From: Paramecium pentaurelia
Taxonomy: Eukaryota > Ciliophora > Oligohymenophorea > Peniculida > Parameciidae
Assembly: GCA_905183005.1 (NCBI GenBank)
Contig: CAJJDO010000034.1
Coordinates: 78,060 to 142,059 of the forward strand
DNA length: 64,000 nt
Direction of reading: 5' to 3'
Shown here: positions 36,993 to 50,000 of the stretch, piece by piece
How the letters are laid out: the number at the start of each line of letters is the position of its first letter
How positions within the stretch are numbered: the stretch's first letter is position 1
Program-made: the position numbers and the translations under genes
Notes under the pieces: generated by a model
What the model was told of the DNA's origin: nothing
Seen by the model: the letters and a program-made list of their open reading frames with translations, nothing else
Databases searched by the model: none

Positions 36993-38314
36993 AGTAAATA
37001 TTTGAAAAGTTAAAATATATTTATTAATGATGTTAACTTAAAAAAATTAACATTATATATTCAAAAGATTTTTATCGTTAACATCACATTTAATTAAGTC
37101 ATTACTCAAATGAATTCATTTACCTAAATGATTATTGCCAAATTTTACTTCATATATAATAATACTTTATAATTATTTTTTATTCATTTAAAGCTCACTA
37201 ATTATTGTAATATCAAAAGTACATAATATTAAATAATTGTTCTCTTTATCCAATATTAGATTCATAAATAGGCTATACTAAATTACTTAGATAAGCAACT
37301 ATTAATAATTCTAATTTAATATTCTTCTATTGTAAAATATGTAAATGCATTTACAATTCTTGATTGATTCTTATAATTTTAATATCGTCATTGATTGAGA
37401 TTTTAATTTTCTAATTAACTAAACTCTAAACAAAATCAAATGACCAATAAAACCAGTAACCATCAAATTAAATACTTTATTGAATCTTATATGATGAATT
37501 GCTTTTCAAAATTTAACTATTGTTTATGTATTCTACTGTTAATAGTAAACATTAAAATAAAATAAAATAATTTTTGATTTAGTACTTCCACTTACTAATT
37601 TCACTTTTGCTTTAATATAAGAATATTATATAATGTTAACGAACTTCCAAAATTAAATCATTTTACACTATGTTCTATGTTATAGATTAGAGTATCCACT
37701 TTCAGTTATGTTAAGCATAGATGATATAAATAAGTAATTGTTTGTATATAGTTTTATAAAACACTTCATTTATTTGTTATTAAATTTTAAATAAAATTAT
37801 GCGATAAACATCTTTAATTGTCATTTCAAAATGTTTAGCACATCTCTTAAAATAAAAAATATTCTTTAATGGAAATTTAGTTTCTTATATATATTAAACA
37901 TTAGGAATAATAAGATGAATTTATAAAGATTGATTATTTTTTTATTAATTATAATAAATACTTTAAAATTTTAATAATTATCAACAGTTGATTGTTTATG
38001 AAGAATACAAATTTAATAAAATATATTAATTTATTATCTATCTAATTTAAAAGAATGTTTACTTTAATTAATCAAAAATACTCTTTTTTATTGATCAATT
38101 TATTTAAATTATTAGTTTGATAATTTTGATATACAATTTACGATATTAATTCCTTCTTAAAATAATTATAAGAATGATAAATACAATAATGTTTTCACTT
38201 TAAAATTGTGAAATAACCAAATACTTAATGACATACATTAAGGATATTAAGATTATTTATGAATTAATAAATTGTATTTATTATTATAAATATTTAGCTG
38301 TTAAGCTATCAAAT
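36993..38314. other. Long spacer, possible gene remnant
   Basis: 1.3 kb between divergent genes. A minus-strand stretch at about 37702-37860 is protein-like (KRCAKHFEMTIKDVYRIIL) but ends in TGA and has no supported upstream exon or start, so it may be a remnant or small unrecognised gene. The rest shows no feature. Confidence 0.35.
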
Positions 38315-39350
38315 ATGTATAGAATACCACTTGATGATTATAATTCAAACTTAGATACAAAATTGAATATTTGTTAAAGTACTAGAAATTGTAATTAACC
38401 AAAAATCAATTTTTCTGTTGATAGAACATCAAGAGCAATGTATAGTATGATTTATGAATAATAGTTCTGGAAGAAGTTGTAATGTCAAACATTAATTTGA
38501 TGTTTTAATGGGAGTTGAATATGAAAGATTGAATTAAGAGAATGATAGATTAAGAAATTAACAAAAAGAGGAGAAGGAATGTGATAATGAAAATAAAAAT
38601 AAAAATAATGAAATTTAGTTAAAAGATTAATCTGAACAATTAACAAAGAAAGAACTTTAATGTTAACATTTAGAAAACAAATTAACTGATGCAAATAAAA
38701 TGATAGTTTAAAAGGAGGTGTTGATACAAAATTAATATTAATAAATAAATTAGCAATTATAAGTAATTTAATAGTTATAATATACAATAAAATAATTGGA
38801 ATGTAAATTAGGATTTCTAGTTTGTGAAAATGAAAATTTAAATAATAAAATAAATGATGAATAATTGAATTAATAATAAATAATAAAGTAACAAAAAGAT
38901 TATGAAGAATTATTTAAAGTTTATAATTCTTTACTGGAAAATTATAATTTATAGAATGAAAAATTAAAGAGAATAGATAGTTAATATAAAGAATTAGAAT
39001 AGAATTATTAATAAATTATGGAAAAGAAATAGTAATAAGAGACAGAAATAAAAAGTAAAATGATATAATATGTTGATTGTAAATAGAAATTGACTATTTT
39101 AACAACTGAATTGGATCGTATGAATGAAGTTATCAAATAATAATAATAAGAATTTGATTAAAAATAAATAAAATTCTAAAATAAATAATAGATATTATTA
39201 ATTAGAATAATTTTACATTGTGCTGAAATTGATCGATTGATAGAAGTATAAAGTAAATTAATGAATGAAAATAAATGGTATCGTAATCAAGTTGATCTAT
39301 ATGCTATGATGATAGGAGAGAATAATAAAATTATTAAATCAGATATTTGA
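38315..39350 (+). CDS. Long coiled-coil protein
   Basis: About 336 residues, nearly all predicted coiled coil rich in E, K, N and Q (glutamines mostly TAA/TAG). The N-terminal 60 residues are non-helical (MYRIPLDDYNSNLDTK) and lead through a 25-nt intron (38440-38464, GTATAG..ATAG) into SGRSCNVKHQFDVLMGVEYERLNQEN. Stop TGA at 39348-39350. The pattern resembles centriolar or cytoskeletal linkers, but no specific family was recognised. Confidence 0.8.
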
Positions 39351-39462
39351 TTTGTTTATTTTAATTGATTTATTTATTTATTTAAAAAACTTTAAGATTA
39401 AATTGATAGAAAAAGATATAATAATAATAAATTTTAATGAATATGAGTTTCATTCTTTTTTT

Positions 39463-40435
39463 TCATCTGAAACATGCTACAATAATTAAAACAATGTGAG
39501 CAAATAGATATACAATATCTATGTATATGAACATAGCACCAATAATATAATCATCTATTGATAATTTGTGAGTCTACATGAAATAATATAATTACACTTC
39601 CTCCAATAATTAATTGAGTATCATATATTAAATAGACTCCAAATAGTAAACTAGAAATCAACGAATATAATAAACTCATTGCTTGATCATAATATACTCC
39701 TGATAATATTGCAAAAAGAAATAGAGAAGTACTTGCCATAAATAAAAATGCCCCTTTAATAATCTTAGATAATATAATACCTTTAGTTGTGAAATCCTTT
39801 TTGGTTTTGCATGCATAAAGAGTGAGTCCAATTACAGCAGCTAAAGTAAGGGCAGCAGCCATTAAAACAATAAATCCTAATTAAGAATTCAGTATACCTC
39901 CTTCATCACTATATTTGTTGAAAACATAACTACAAAGTTGAGATATAATGTAACTTTCAGCAACTGTAAAAACAAAGAGAAATATATAATTATGAGGTAC
40001 TCTCCAGGAATATTTGGGTATCCACAATAAAATCATTTCAATAATGATTGCTATTGCAATTGCCAAATAAACCCAACCTGAATGTTCATTTTAGAAATCT
40101 CTAAAAGGAATATAGAAATAAGAGAAGCAGCAAGCTACAACTGTTAATATTAATTGTAAAATCATTATACTATAAACCTTGTTAAATATTATATGAATAA
40201 ATACTTTTCTAATAAAACCAGGTCTTTGATCTGCTGATAATGGTTTATAGTTTTCATTCTTAGCATACCATCGTTCATCAATTTAAACTAGTTATTCTTC
40301 TGATTCTACTTATTAAGCAGAATTTGGGTAATTCTAAGTTGGTTTCACATCATAAACAGGAATATGAACATAATTATTTTTTTTCTTTTCTTCTCCATTA
40401 TTTAAGACTGGAGATTATTGAAATTCTATATCCAT
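39463..40435 (-). CDS. Bax inhibitor-1/LFG-family membrane protein (second copy)
   Basis: Same family as the gene at 15717-16744: LYACKTKKDFTTKG signature, LIIGG loop and SIDDYIIGA acidic pair near the C-terminus, with about seven membrane segments. The N-terminal cytoplasmic tail is charged (MDIEFQQSPVLNNGEEKKK) rather than Q/Y-rich. Introns: 27 nt in GFIRK|VYSIMI (about 40160-40190), 21 nt near 39877-39897 (GTATAC..TTAG) and 22 nt at 39574-39595. Predicted ER/Golgi calcium-leak or stress-modulating protein. Stop TGA at 39463-39465. Confidence 0.9.
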
Positions 40436-40541
40436 ATTTTACATGATCTTAATTTTAAATATATAATAACATTCTTATCAAGTTTATGTTTTCAATTAAA
40501 ATGACTAAATAAAATTAATTTCTTTTACGATGATAAAGAAA

Positions 40542-41217
40542 TCAACGCTTAAACTTTGGAACATACTCATTCATACCAAACTCATGGATATTACCTAAAC
40601 AATCATCAATTTTTATGATCTATTTAATATTTTTGAAAACTTAGATTAATCAATTATTCATAAATTATATATTTAATCAAAACTTCCCTTTATAAATTTC
40701 AAATAATATATAAAGTTCATTGTGTCTTTTAAGATTTCCTTACTGTTTACTAAACTATTGATATTTCTTCTATTTCTACAGTAAGTTCTATCAAAATATT
40801 TTGCTTCTTTGTTGATATTCATCACTTGTTTTTAAATATTTAAGTTTTAATTATTATTCATTACACTCTCATTATATATCCATTTTTATTTGTTTAGCTA
40901 ATACAATTTTATCAATAATTAAACTTTACTTCAAATTTAAAGTTAGTTACTTTGTAATTTCATTCTTAACTATTAATTCATTTTTAGCTCTGTAAACTAT
41001 TGAAATATCTATTTAAAACAATTTAGTAATTAGAGTAACTACTTAAAATTATCTTAGTAATTTAATGAGATGAATTTTCAGCTCAAAAAGATTAATTTAA
41101 CTTCCAAATTTAAAAATTACATAGAATAAATGAAATAAAATTAAATGTCCTAACTAATTACTAGAATAAAATTTAATTAAAACTATCTGCTTAGATCTAT
41201 TAAATTAAATTCGACAT
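40542..41217 (-). CDS. Probable small gene, splicing unresolved
   Basis: Protein-like exons occur on the minus strand: a start MSNLIQQIQADSFNQILF at 41217, a helical segment (RAKNELIVKNEITKQL, about 40900-40990), a basic segment and an end IKIDDCLGNIHEFGMNEYVPKFKR before TGA at 40542-40544. No set of normal 20-30-nt introns joins them without leaving TGA codons; one join would need a 44-nt intron. It may be a real gene with longer introns or one that is decaying. Confidence 0.4.
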
Positions 41218-41567
41218 TAACTTTAATAAAAAACAAATATATATATATATGTTCAATGATTTCAAATATCATTCATTAAAGAAATTAGGCATTTATATAA
41301 AAGAAGATACTGTTTAGTTAATGCTTAAACTCTATGATAGAAGTATTAATTCACAATAAAACATCATTTATTTTACTTATTTATTCAACATAGAATTGAT
41401 AATTCTTATTTATAAATAAACCTATTAGTTTAAGTTATTAATTTAATTAATATTTATTTTTCTTTATAAATTGAAGAAATTTATACAGAAAAAATAATTA
41501 TTCTTTTTTTAATAATGTTTATGTTCATGTAAATATACTCCTTATTTTTTGTATAAAAAATTATTGC
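41218..41567. other. Intergenic, no gene seen
   Basis: AT-rich spacer on the 3' side of the FKBP gene. No feature recognised. Confidence 0.6.
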
Positions 41568-42001
41568 TCATAATTCTTAATCTCTAAATCCAAGCATTTC
41601 AATGTCAAATTATAAATCTGAATTTGGTGGAATGACTCTACCTGCTCCTCTGTTTCCATATGCTGTGGCAGATGGGCATATAACTGTAACTTTATCACCA
41701 AGTGTTAAATTTAAAACAACCTCATCCCAACATTTAATGACTTAACCAATTCCTACTTTAAATTCAAATGGTTAATTTCTATCCTTGCTACTATCAAATT
41801 TAGTGCCATCAAGTAATTTACCCTAATGTATATATACAATAATACAGTATAATGAACCTTTACTGTGTCACCCTTCTCTGGATAATTAGAATTGCTGCCT
41901 CTTTCATGAATTTTGATTGAATATTTCTAGATGAGATCTTAATCATCAAGAGAAGCTAAAGAAATTGAAATAATTAAGGAGAGCAATAAAAACTTATTCA
42001 T
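41568..42001 (-). CDS. Secreted/ER FKBP-type peptidyl-prolyl isomerase
   Basis: Starts with a signal peptide (MNKFLLLSLIISISLASL), then one FKBP domain of about 110 residues: KGDTVKVHYTGKLLDGTKFDSS, the core FEFKVGIGQVIKCWDE (Trp of the active site present) and the end YGNRGAGRVIPPNSDLQFDIEML. Catalyses cis-trans proline isomerisation in the secretory pathway. Ends FRDQEL without a KDEL-type signal, so it may be secreted. A 23-nt intron at 41823-41845 falls after VHYT. Stop TGA at 41568-41570. Confidence 0.93.
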
Positions 42002-42201
42002 AATATTAAATAATATAATTTATATTCAATATTTTTTTAAGAGATTTAATATTATTATTACAATATATAAGAGTATATATTTCTAAATGTTACTCTATTA
42101 AATGAATACTAAAAAAGATTTTTGGATGTTTTTTTTCTTTTATTTATTATTTACTTACTAATAACAATAAAATAAATATAATATCTTATTATTTATTCTA
42201 A

Positions 42202-43717
42202 TCAATTGATTCTTTCAAATTTTATTATATTATTTGGTTCAATATCTATCTAAAAATTTATTGGGAATCTAACTTATAAATTAGGATCCAATGTAATATT
42301 GTAATTCATTAAAATATGACTAAGAATAACTTTCATATTTAATTAAGCCATATGTTAACCTATGCAATTTCGCATTCCAGCTGAAAAAGGCATATATACA
42401 AATCCATTATCCTCTTTTATTGGGTTAGCATTTAACCATCTCTTATAATCAAATTTATCAGGGTTATCATAATGTTTATTTGACCATCCTGGAGCAGCAA
42501 ATAGAACTAGTACATTAGTTCCTTTATCTATTTTTAAATTTTTAATATAATGAGTCTTTTTAGCCTTTCTAATAAATGGTGCAAATAGAGGAGCCTTGAA
42601 ACGAAACATTTCCTAAATGAAGGCTGTTAATTTAGTTAATTATTAAAGATGAATGTCTTTGACTTCTGTTTGACCATTCAAAACTTACAAAATTTATTCT
42701 CTTATTTCTTTTTAAGCTTCTTGTTCTAATCCTAAAAAATATAATGTCATAGTTAAAGCATTGACTGATGTACCTGAACCAGCAGCAAACATAGTGATAA
42801 ACATGGAACATATTTCTAAAATTTCAATTTTTGTATCATTTTATTATTATTTTAAATAGGCATCTACATATATATCTAGAAAATCATTTCCTTTATTATT
42901 TTAATTAGATATTTTCTAATTTATTTAAGAGGTGATAAAATCAATTAATCTATCAACTCTTTGATTTAAATGTTTTTATGAAGGACTAGGAAATATTTTA
43001 TCTCCTTTTCTTCCAAAAATCAATCTTTTTAAAACTACATAAGGATTAAATAGATTTTAAGCACCCATTTCTTCATCTAAATCTAAGATTTCAGCTGGAA
43101 CACTTTAACCATTTAATTTAAATTCTAAAGTTTCACCTCCAAAGAAAGATTTCATAACAATTTCTGTTGTTAAATCAACTAAAAATTTATGAAGTTGATT
43201 GATATCTTAATTTTTTATTTTTTCTTATACAACTTAATTAACTTTAGGAATTCTTTCTTTTAATTTATCATAAGTAAAATGATTACCCAATATAGATCTT
43301 TATTATTTGAATTTTTATCCTTCTGAATATAATATTCCTCTTGATGTTAATTTTCTTTATTATTATACATTTATACTCATGATATAAAACATCTGCTCTT
43401 TAATAAAGTTCATGGTTGATAAATACTTCTTTATAATACTCTGGATCATAAATTTCAATTAAAGGTTCATGCATAAGATTACTTAATACAAATTTAACAT
43501 TGGGATTATCAAATACTCGTTTTTAGAAGTGTTTTAATCCATCTCCATATAATTAATTGGATTTTGGTATTTATGCAAAATCACCTGTTAAAGGATAGAA
43601 TCTTATAATAGCCTTATTTCCAAGTGTTAATTTCAATTAAATCAACTTTATATACGTTTTCAAACATGTAAAGTAAATGAATAGAACAAGTAATCCTATT
43701 AATATATACAATAACAT
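42202..43717 (-). CDS. Cytochrome P450 (tandem copy 1)
   Basis: Microsomal-type P450: an N-terminal membrane anchor (MLLYILIGLLVLFIYFTCL), a central I-helix region, and the heme-binding loop FSAGMRNCIG (about 42357-42390) with the cysteine ligand, preceded by the conserved YMP strand. Monooxygenase acting with a P450 reductase on small lipophilic substrates; substrate unknown. Ends FERIN with TGA at 42202-42204. Next to a second P450 on the same strand with about 31 bp between genes. Small introns are present and not all placed. Confidence 0.9.
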
Positions 43718-43748
43718 ATTTAAAATTTATTTAATATGTAAAATTATT

Positions 43749-45305
43749 TCATTGCTTACGCTTTACCAATTTAACTAGATTTTTGGGGGAATATTAAATA
43801 AATAATACTAAAGGGAATGTTACTTAAACACTTGTATCTACTGTGACATCATATTTTCTTAAGATTTGACCAATCATAATCTTCATAGTCATCATAGCCA
43901 TGTGTTATCCAATACAATTTCTTCCACCAGCAGAAAAAGGTACAAATACATAACCATTATCTTCCTTAATTGGTCTCTAATTTAACCATCTTTTATAATC
44001 AAATTTATTTGAATCATCAAAATATTTATCATTCCAACTAGGAGCAGTAGTAAAAGCAGATACATATGTACCTAATATAAATTATTATTAATTAAATATA
44101 CCTTTCTCAATTTTCAAATTTTTAATATAATGGGTTTCTTTTGCTATTCTAGTTAATGGTTGAATAACAGTACTTTTCATTCTAAATGCTTCCTAAATAA
44201 AAGCATTCAATAGTACTAACTTACCTAAATGTTATGGTTGAATCTCCACTTCATTCCCTACTACATTAAAGATTTCTTATCTAATCTCTTCTTATGCTTA
44301 CCTTTCAATACCTAAATAATATAGTGTTATAGCAATTTGATGAGATGATGTATCAGTTCCTGCTGAAACAATTGAAACAAATAATTAACATAATTCTAAT
44401 TCAGTAATTTTAGGTTCATTAGGTTTTTAATTAAGATATGCATGAATATAAAGATCTATAAAATCTTAATTTTAGTTAGGTTTATAATTAGCAATCTTAT
44501 TTTTAATAATTGGCATTAAAGTATCATCTATTAATCTATCTATACGAGCATCTAATAATTTTTCTTTTTTTGATGGTAAAAAACCAAAAGCCTTTCTTCC
44601 CATTAATGCTAACTTAATACTTACATAGAAATCATTCATTTGCATATTTCCTAATTCTGTTATTAAATCAATCATTTCTGTAGTGATATCATTACCTTAG
44701 ACTATAATGTCTTATAATTCTTTACAAAAGAAAGTTTTAATTATTATATCACTTGATGTTTTAGTTAAAAAGTCTAATATATTTGTTTTATCATCCTTTT
44801 CTAATTTTTCTAGTAAAACTTAATTTATTATTGGCGTTCTTTATTTCAACTTTTCAAATGTAAATGCTTCTCCTAATAAATTTCTTTATTATTTAACTTT
44901 TTAAGGTTCACCAAATAATATTGAGGTTGATGATAATTTGCTAAAATTATAATTAATTTTTTACGGATGATATAGAATTTCAACTTTGGTATAGTTTTCA
45001 TGATTCACAAGAATTGATTTGTAATATTCAGGGTCATGAACAAAAAGGAATACTTTATTCAAAATATTAGAAGCAACAAATTTGATGTTTGGATTGTTTT
45101 AATATCTTTATTTAAAGATCTCTGTAGCATCACCGTATTTTTTAAAAGATTTTGTCAAATAAAAGTAATCACCAAATAAAGGGAGAAAGGAAATCTAACA
45201 ATCTTTTCCATGTTTCAATTTTAAAAACAACAATTTAGCATATATATGTATGACATATACATATAGGAAGATTGCTAGGCCAGCTAAACATATGTAACAA
45301 ATCAT
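43749..45305 (-). CDS. Cytochrome P450 (tandem copy 2)
   Basis: Second P450 immediately upstream of copy 1. Membrane anchor MICYICLAGLAIFLYVYV, conserved helices, and heme loop FSAGGRNCIG (about 43915-43945) followed by QHMAMM. The two copies share the N-terminal phrase DPEYYK and similar spacing, consistent with tandem duplication followed by divergence (FSAGG here, FSAGM in copy 1). Stop TGA at 43749-43751 after VKLVKRKQ. An intron lies near 44072-44102 (GTATAT..ATTAG). Confidence 0.9.
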
Positions 45306-45613
45306 TTAATTTTATTTATGTTTATATATAAACCATAATTAAGTTTAAAAATCAATTATGATATTTATAAAATCAAATTTAATATTTCTTTATTATAATA
45401 ATATTATCATTTGCTTTATATTATATATTTAAAAACAAAGAGATATATATTTTTAAATGTAAATTGATTAAGATTTTTATCTTAAATCTTAAAATAGTAA
45501 TATATATATACATATAGATTAAAATTAATAAATATAAATAATAATTAGATTTAATAATAAATCTATTAATTAATTTCTTTTATAAAAATAATTTAGATAA
45601 TAATATTTATAAA
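45306..45613. other. Intergenic, no gene seen
   Basis: AT-rich spacer between same-strand genes; no feature recognised. Confidence 0.6.
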
Positions 45614-46696
45614 TCATTAATATTATATGAATTATTATTGACTCAAGTTTTACATTTAATGTTAAGATTATTATTGGTAATTCAAATTTTCATTATAATA
45701 TACAGAAGGTTATAGCGGTTAGACTTGATTCAAATCCAAAAAATTGTTAGCTTTTTATTTATCTTTAACAAATTCTTTAAAGTGATTTTAATTTTCAACT
45801 TATTCTTGGTTTTCGTATATTCCAAATGTCATTCTTTATTTCATATCTGTCATTGTTGTATGTTATTTAGCTTTAGATTTCTTTCTTAAAACTTCTTATA
45901 TTTTATTGACCATAATTTGAGTAGATTATGGATCTAAAGAAACTGACATCCAATTTTTAAAATTTTAATCACCAACCAATTAATGTAAATACATACAAAT
46001 TTAAAATGCGTATGTTTATATTTCACCTCCTTAAGAATTTAAAAATGAACTTAATGCTTATAAAAGCAAGGTAAGTGTATTAACACTGAAAGATTACAAA
46101 AATGAACCTATTGTTTAGATTTATTTTGCCATAACTTAAAGACAAAACTTTTGAAGTGGAACTGTAGATTTCTTTTATCCAGTTAATTAAATCACTGCAA
46201 ATAAGCCTGCTTCATATTATGAACAATTAAGTATGTAATTACTGACAGCAACCTCTGATAGTGATTAAAAATTATACTAAACATTCTTCTTTAATTTATT
46301 TGTGTTCAGAGTTTTAAGATTTCAAAATCAATTTTGGTACAAAGACTTAAAAGATTTATGGACAGATTTGTACACTTCTGCCAAGTGAAAACACTTCATT
46401 AATTAATGTCACAACATTCCTTTAAATTTTAGGCTAATTATTTTATGAATTCTTACTTTAGAATCATCTATTGATATCATAACCTATTATCCAAACATTT
46501 CGAATAATTAATTCACATATTAAGGCACATATTTATTTATACACCTCAGATTTGTAATTGCTTAAAATAACTATAACCATGCTTTCGTTCCATAAGTAAA
46601 TAGTTATTAAGTCTCTGCTGCCAATTAGGTTAATTGATTTGGATCAATTTATGGTAATTCATTAAAACCTAAGACCTAAATTGTTTGGGGATCCAT
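45614..46696 (-). CDS. Helical-repeat (HEAT/importin-like) protein
   Basis: Alpha-helical repeat protein with phrases typical of HEAT repeats (NVVTLINEVFSLGRSVQICPQ and VNTLTLLLQALSSFLNSQGG), ending in a Q/N-rich tail (NENLNYQQQSQ..). Two introns give a clean frame: 23 nt (GTAAGA..TTAG, about 46418-46440) and 25 nt (GTATAA..CAGAG, about 46265-46289). Start MDPQTIQVLGF at 46696. The same frame continues upstream to an ATG at 46867 (MIDPILIVLRILNKND) with one TGA at 46778-46780, so the true N-terminus may be longer. A nuclear transport receptor role is only a guess. Confidence 0.65.
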
Positions 46697-47029
46697 TTAT
46701 TCCGAAGTGCAATTTGAATTTTAATTTATTTCAAAATTACGACTGTTAATTTCAATTAAAATCCAGCTTTATAATTATCATTCTAATAATTCTTATATAT
46801 TACCTATTCTCACTTCATAATCATTCTTGTTTAAGATTCTTAAAACAATTAATATAGGGTCTATCATTTTTAAATAACTTCATTTTTATAAAGGAAATAT
46901 CAAATACTAAAAAATGACATACTTTAATAAATAATAAAATATAAAATTAGTAATAATAGAAATAACTATTAAAAAATTTATATGTATATATATGTATTAA
47001 TATTTATAATAATAATAGATCAGACAACA
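46697..47029. other. Spacer with upstream in-frame extension
   Basis: Contains the protein-like sequence 46697-46867 in frame with the downstream HEAT-like gene except for one TGA (46778-46780). The remainder is AT-rich without features. Confidence 0.5.
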
Positions 47030-50000
47030 AATATCTTTTTTTTTGTATTTAATACTTTATGATCGTTTTTTTAAGCATTATTTAAGAAATTATGACTAGC
47101 TATGATCTATTTATGTTATTTTGGATGTCCAAGATCATCTTCTTCATAAGATTTATCTGATGACTCTGATTCAATAAGATCTTCATTTTATTTCTTATAA
47201 AATTTGCATTTCATTTATAGAATTTCATTATCATCACATAATAATTATGGACTTACAGATTAAAATTTGAGAGAATTCTAATAATATTTAATTTTCATTG
47301 CTCTTTGAGATTCTCCAAATTGATATTTAATATCATGAACAAATTTATATTTCTTAGATTCAGTATGTGGTCTTGTTTATACTTAAGTTTAAATGAATCT
47401 ATAATTTCTTTAATATTTTTATAAAAATGTTGAATGACTAGTAGATGGTTTCATTTAGGGTAATTCTTAAATTCTTTTTTAATGAGTATTTTTATTAGGT
47501 TATTTCTTTTTTGAATCTATACCATCTTCTTTAGCTATGTCCTTATTATCATTGAATGCTAACATTAATCTTTAAACAAGACCATGTTAAGATTAAGGTC
47601 TTTTTGGTTCCTCTAAAACTTCAGGCAATTCTAATTTCTTCTTTTTTAATTGATCATCTTTCATTTTCTATGTTAATTCTTTATATGGTTCAGCAATCGA
47701 TTTTAAAGCAATATTCATTGGTTAAGATTAAGATTAAATAAGACGTCTATGTTATATATGTATATAAATATTTACTTTTTTTCTCTTTAAACAACTACTT
47801 ATTCAGGTTAAGCATAATTTCTTTACATTTCCTCCAATGCTGCTTCATTAAAATACTTATTAACTAGAAATCTAACTTTCACTCTTTCTTTTTCATAAGG
47901 AGATAAGTTCTCTTTTTCAATCAATTTTAATGCATCAAATACTAATTCAATGTCTTTTAATTTTTAACCAACCCAATCAAATGGAAATTTCCAATAATTA
48001 GATCCATCATATTTAGCCAAACTTATATCAGACCATAACTCTCCTTTCATTGACCATATCTTAAAATGTTTATCCATTGATGAACTAATAAATGATACTA
48101 ATTCCCTTATTTTATTAATTTTCACAATTGCAGAACTATGAGCTACCCATTATCTAATAAGTAAAGCAGAAATATTGCAAGTAAGAACAGGAGATTATTA
48201 TTTCTCTTCTTAAACTAAAAAGGTTTCAACACTTTTTGATACATCAATCAAATCTTTTCTTTTTAATTAATAGGAATGACCCTTCTTTAATTTCTCCATT
48301 TCAGTAATACCTTTTCTTTATAAGAATTCTGTTAATGATAAAATATGCATATATCCTTTTTAATCACCCATATAAAGTAAGGCTCTCCTTTTATTTTAAT
48401 GTTATTCAGTATCATATTATTAAATATCCTTCATTAAACCTTCTTATTCTTCTTATAAATTTAATTTTGATTTTTTATCCTAAGCAGTTTTATCAACAAG
48501 TGGTCCTGAAAATTCAGGTAACAATTCCTATCTTGATGGTCCAGATGATATGTCTGAGAATATGGCAACAGATAACATTGGAGATAAGGGATTAGTATTA
48601 ATTCTTAAAAGACATTTATTTGTTTTAATATTCCAAATGCTTATAAGTATTCCTTATAAACTCACTAAGACAGGATATGGATCAGCAAATTCTAAAGCAG
48701 TTACTTCTGCTAATGGTTATGGTGTATTAAGAACTCCACATAATTTACTTGTTTCAAAATCCCAAAGAGAAATCAATCCATTTGCACTACCAGTTGCTAA
48801 CATAGTAAAATTAGAACTATATGACATAGATAAGATTTCAGAATTTTAATGACCACCACAAAATACTTTTAATAAGATTGATTCTTCTGGATCTGTTTCA
48901 TCATATATTCTAATAGTAGAATCTTAACTTGCAGATATTAATAATTTCTCTTCTTATAAAAATATAATTGAACTAATATCTAAAGTATCTCTTTTTTTAA
49001 TATTAGCCAATTTATTAGCAAATTCTGAATTCTCAATTTCATTGTGCATATTAACCTTTTTTAAAAACTCTCCTGTTTTCATATTATATTATCTAATTAA
49101 ACCAGCATTATCAGCTATAAATAGTTTTCTTTATCTTCCTCCAAAACAAAATGTTGATAAATCCAATTATATTTTATCATCAAATACTTCATTCATTACT
49201 TTCTTTAATTTACCACCCATAGCATCATATATTCTTAAATCAAATTTAGTTAAAACAATAAATTAATTAAAATACATATTGAATTCTACATATATTGGAT
49301 ATACTTCTTCATTAGGTCCTTTCTATTTCTAATTACTACTCATTTATGCAGCATTATAGAAATAATTTAATCTTTTACCAGAATATACAAATCTATCAGT
49401 TCTTGTTATTATACATAAATCAGTAACTAAAGATTATTAATCATTTGGTATAACTTAAACACTACTCATTTATCTAATATCCCATATTCTAATATTTGTA
49501 TGATCATCAATACTAACACAATTAGGTGATTAAGGAATGAATTTACAAGTAACTACTAATGAAGAATGTCCTTCTAATCTTCCAATATAAGCTCTAGTTA
49601 TAGATACTTCTGGACAATAAACATTAATAAATGTTTCAAATCCATAACTAATTAAATTTGATCCATAATCTTGATTATAACTTAAACCTTTAACTCCTCT
49701 TTTTGAAGGAGCTGGTGTTTTTAATTCTGTTATAAATTTTTAATCTTGCATATCCCATAATTTAATTTTACCATCTTAACTTGCTGATGCCAATAATTTA
49801 GGACTAATTAATTCAACAATATCAGTTATTTATTTAGTATGAGCATTCAAAAATTTAATTACTTATCCTTTTGAATCTTTTTCATTCCAAGGAATACTCC
49901 ATCCTCTAATATTATAATCAGATCCAGCTGTTACCCATAATTCATGATAAGGAAAATACCAAATACCAGTTTATAAGACTTCTTATTTAAATTATTTAAT

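Noticed and set aside
45614..46696. TGA codons apparently encoding tryptophan in the HEAT-like gene
   Set aside because: One unspliced frame contains three TGAs that would fit Trp (about 46326-46410), but a canonical 23-nt intron (GTAAGA..TTAG) plus a 25-nt intron give a TGA-free, more repeat-like protein. Only the upstream TGA at 46778-46780 remains unexplained.
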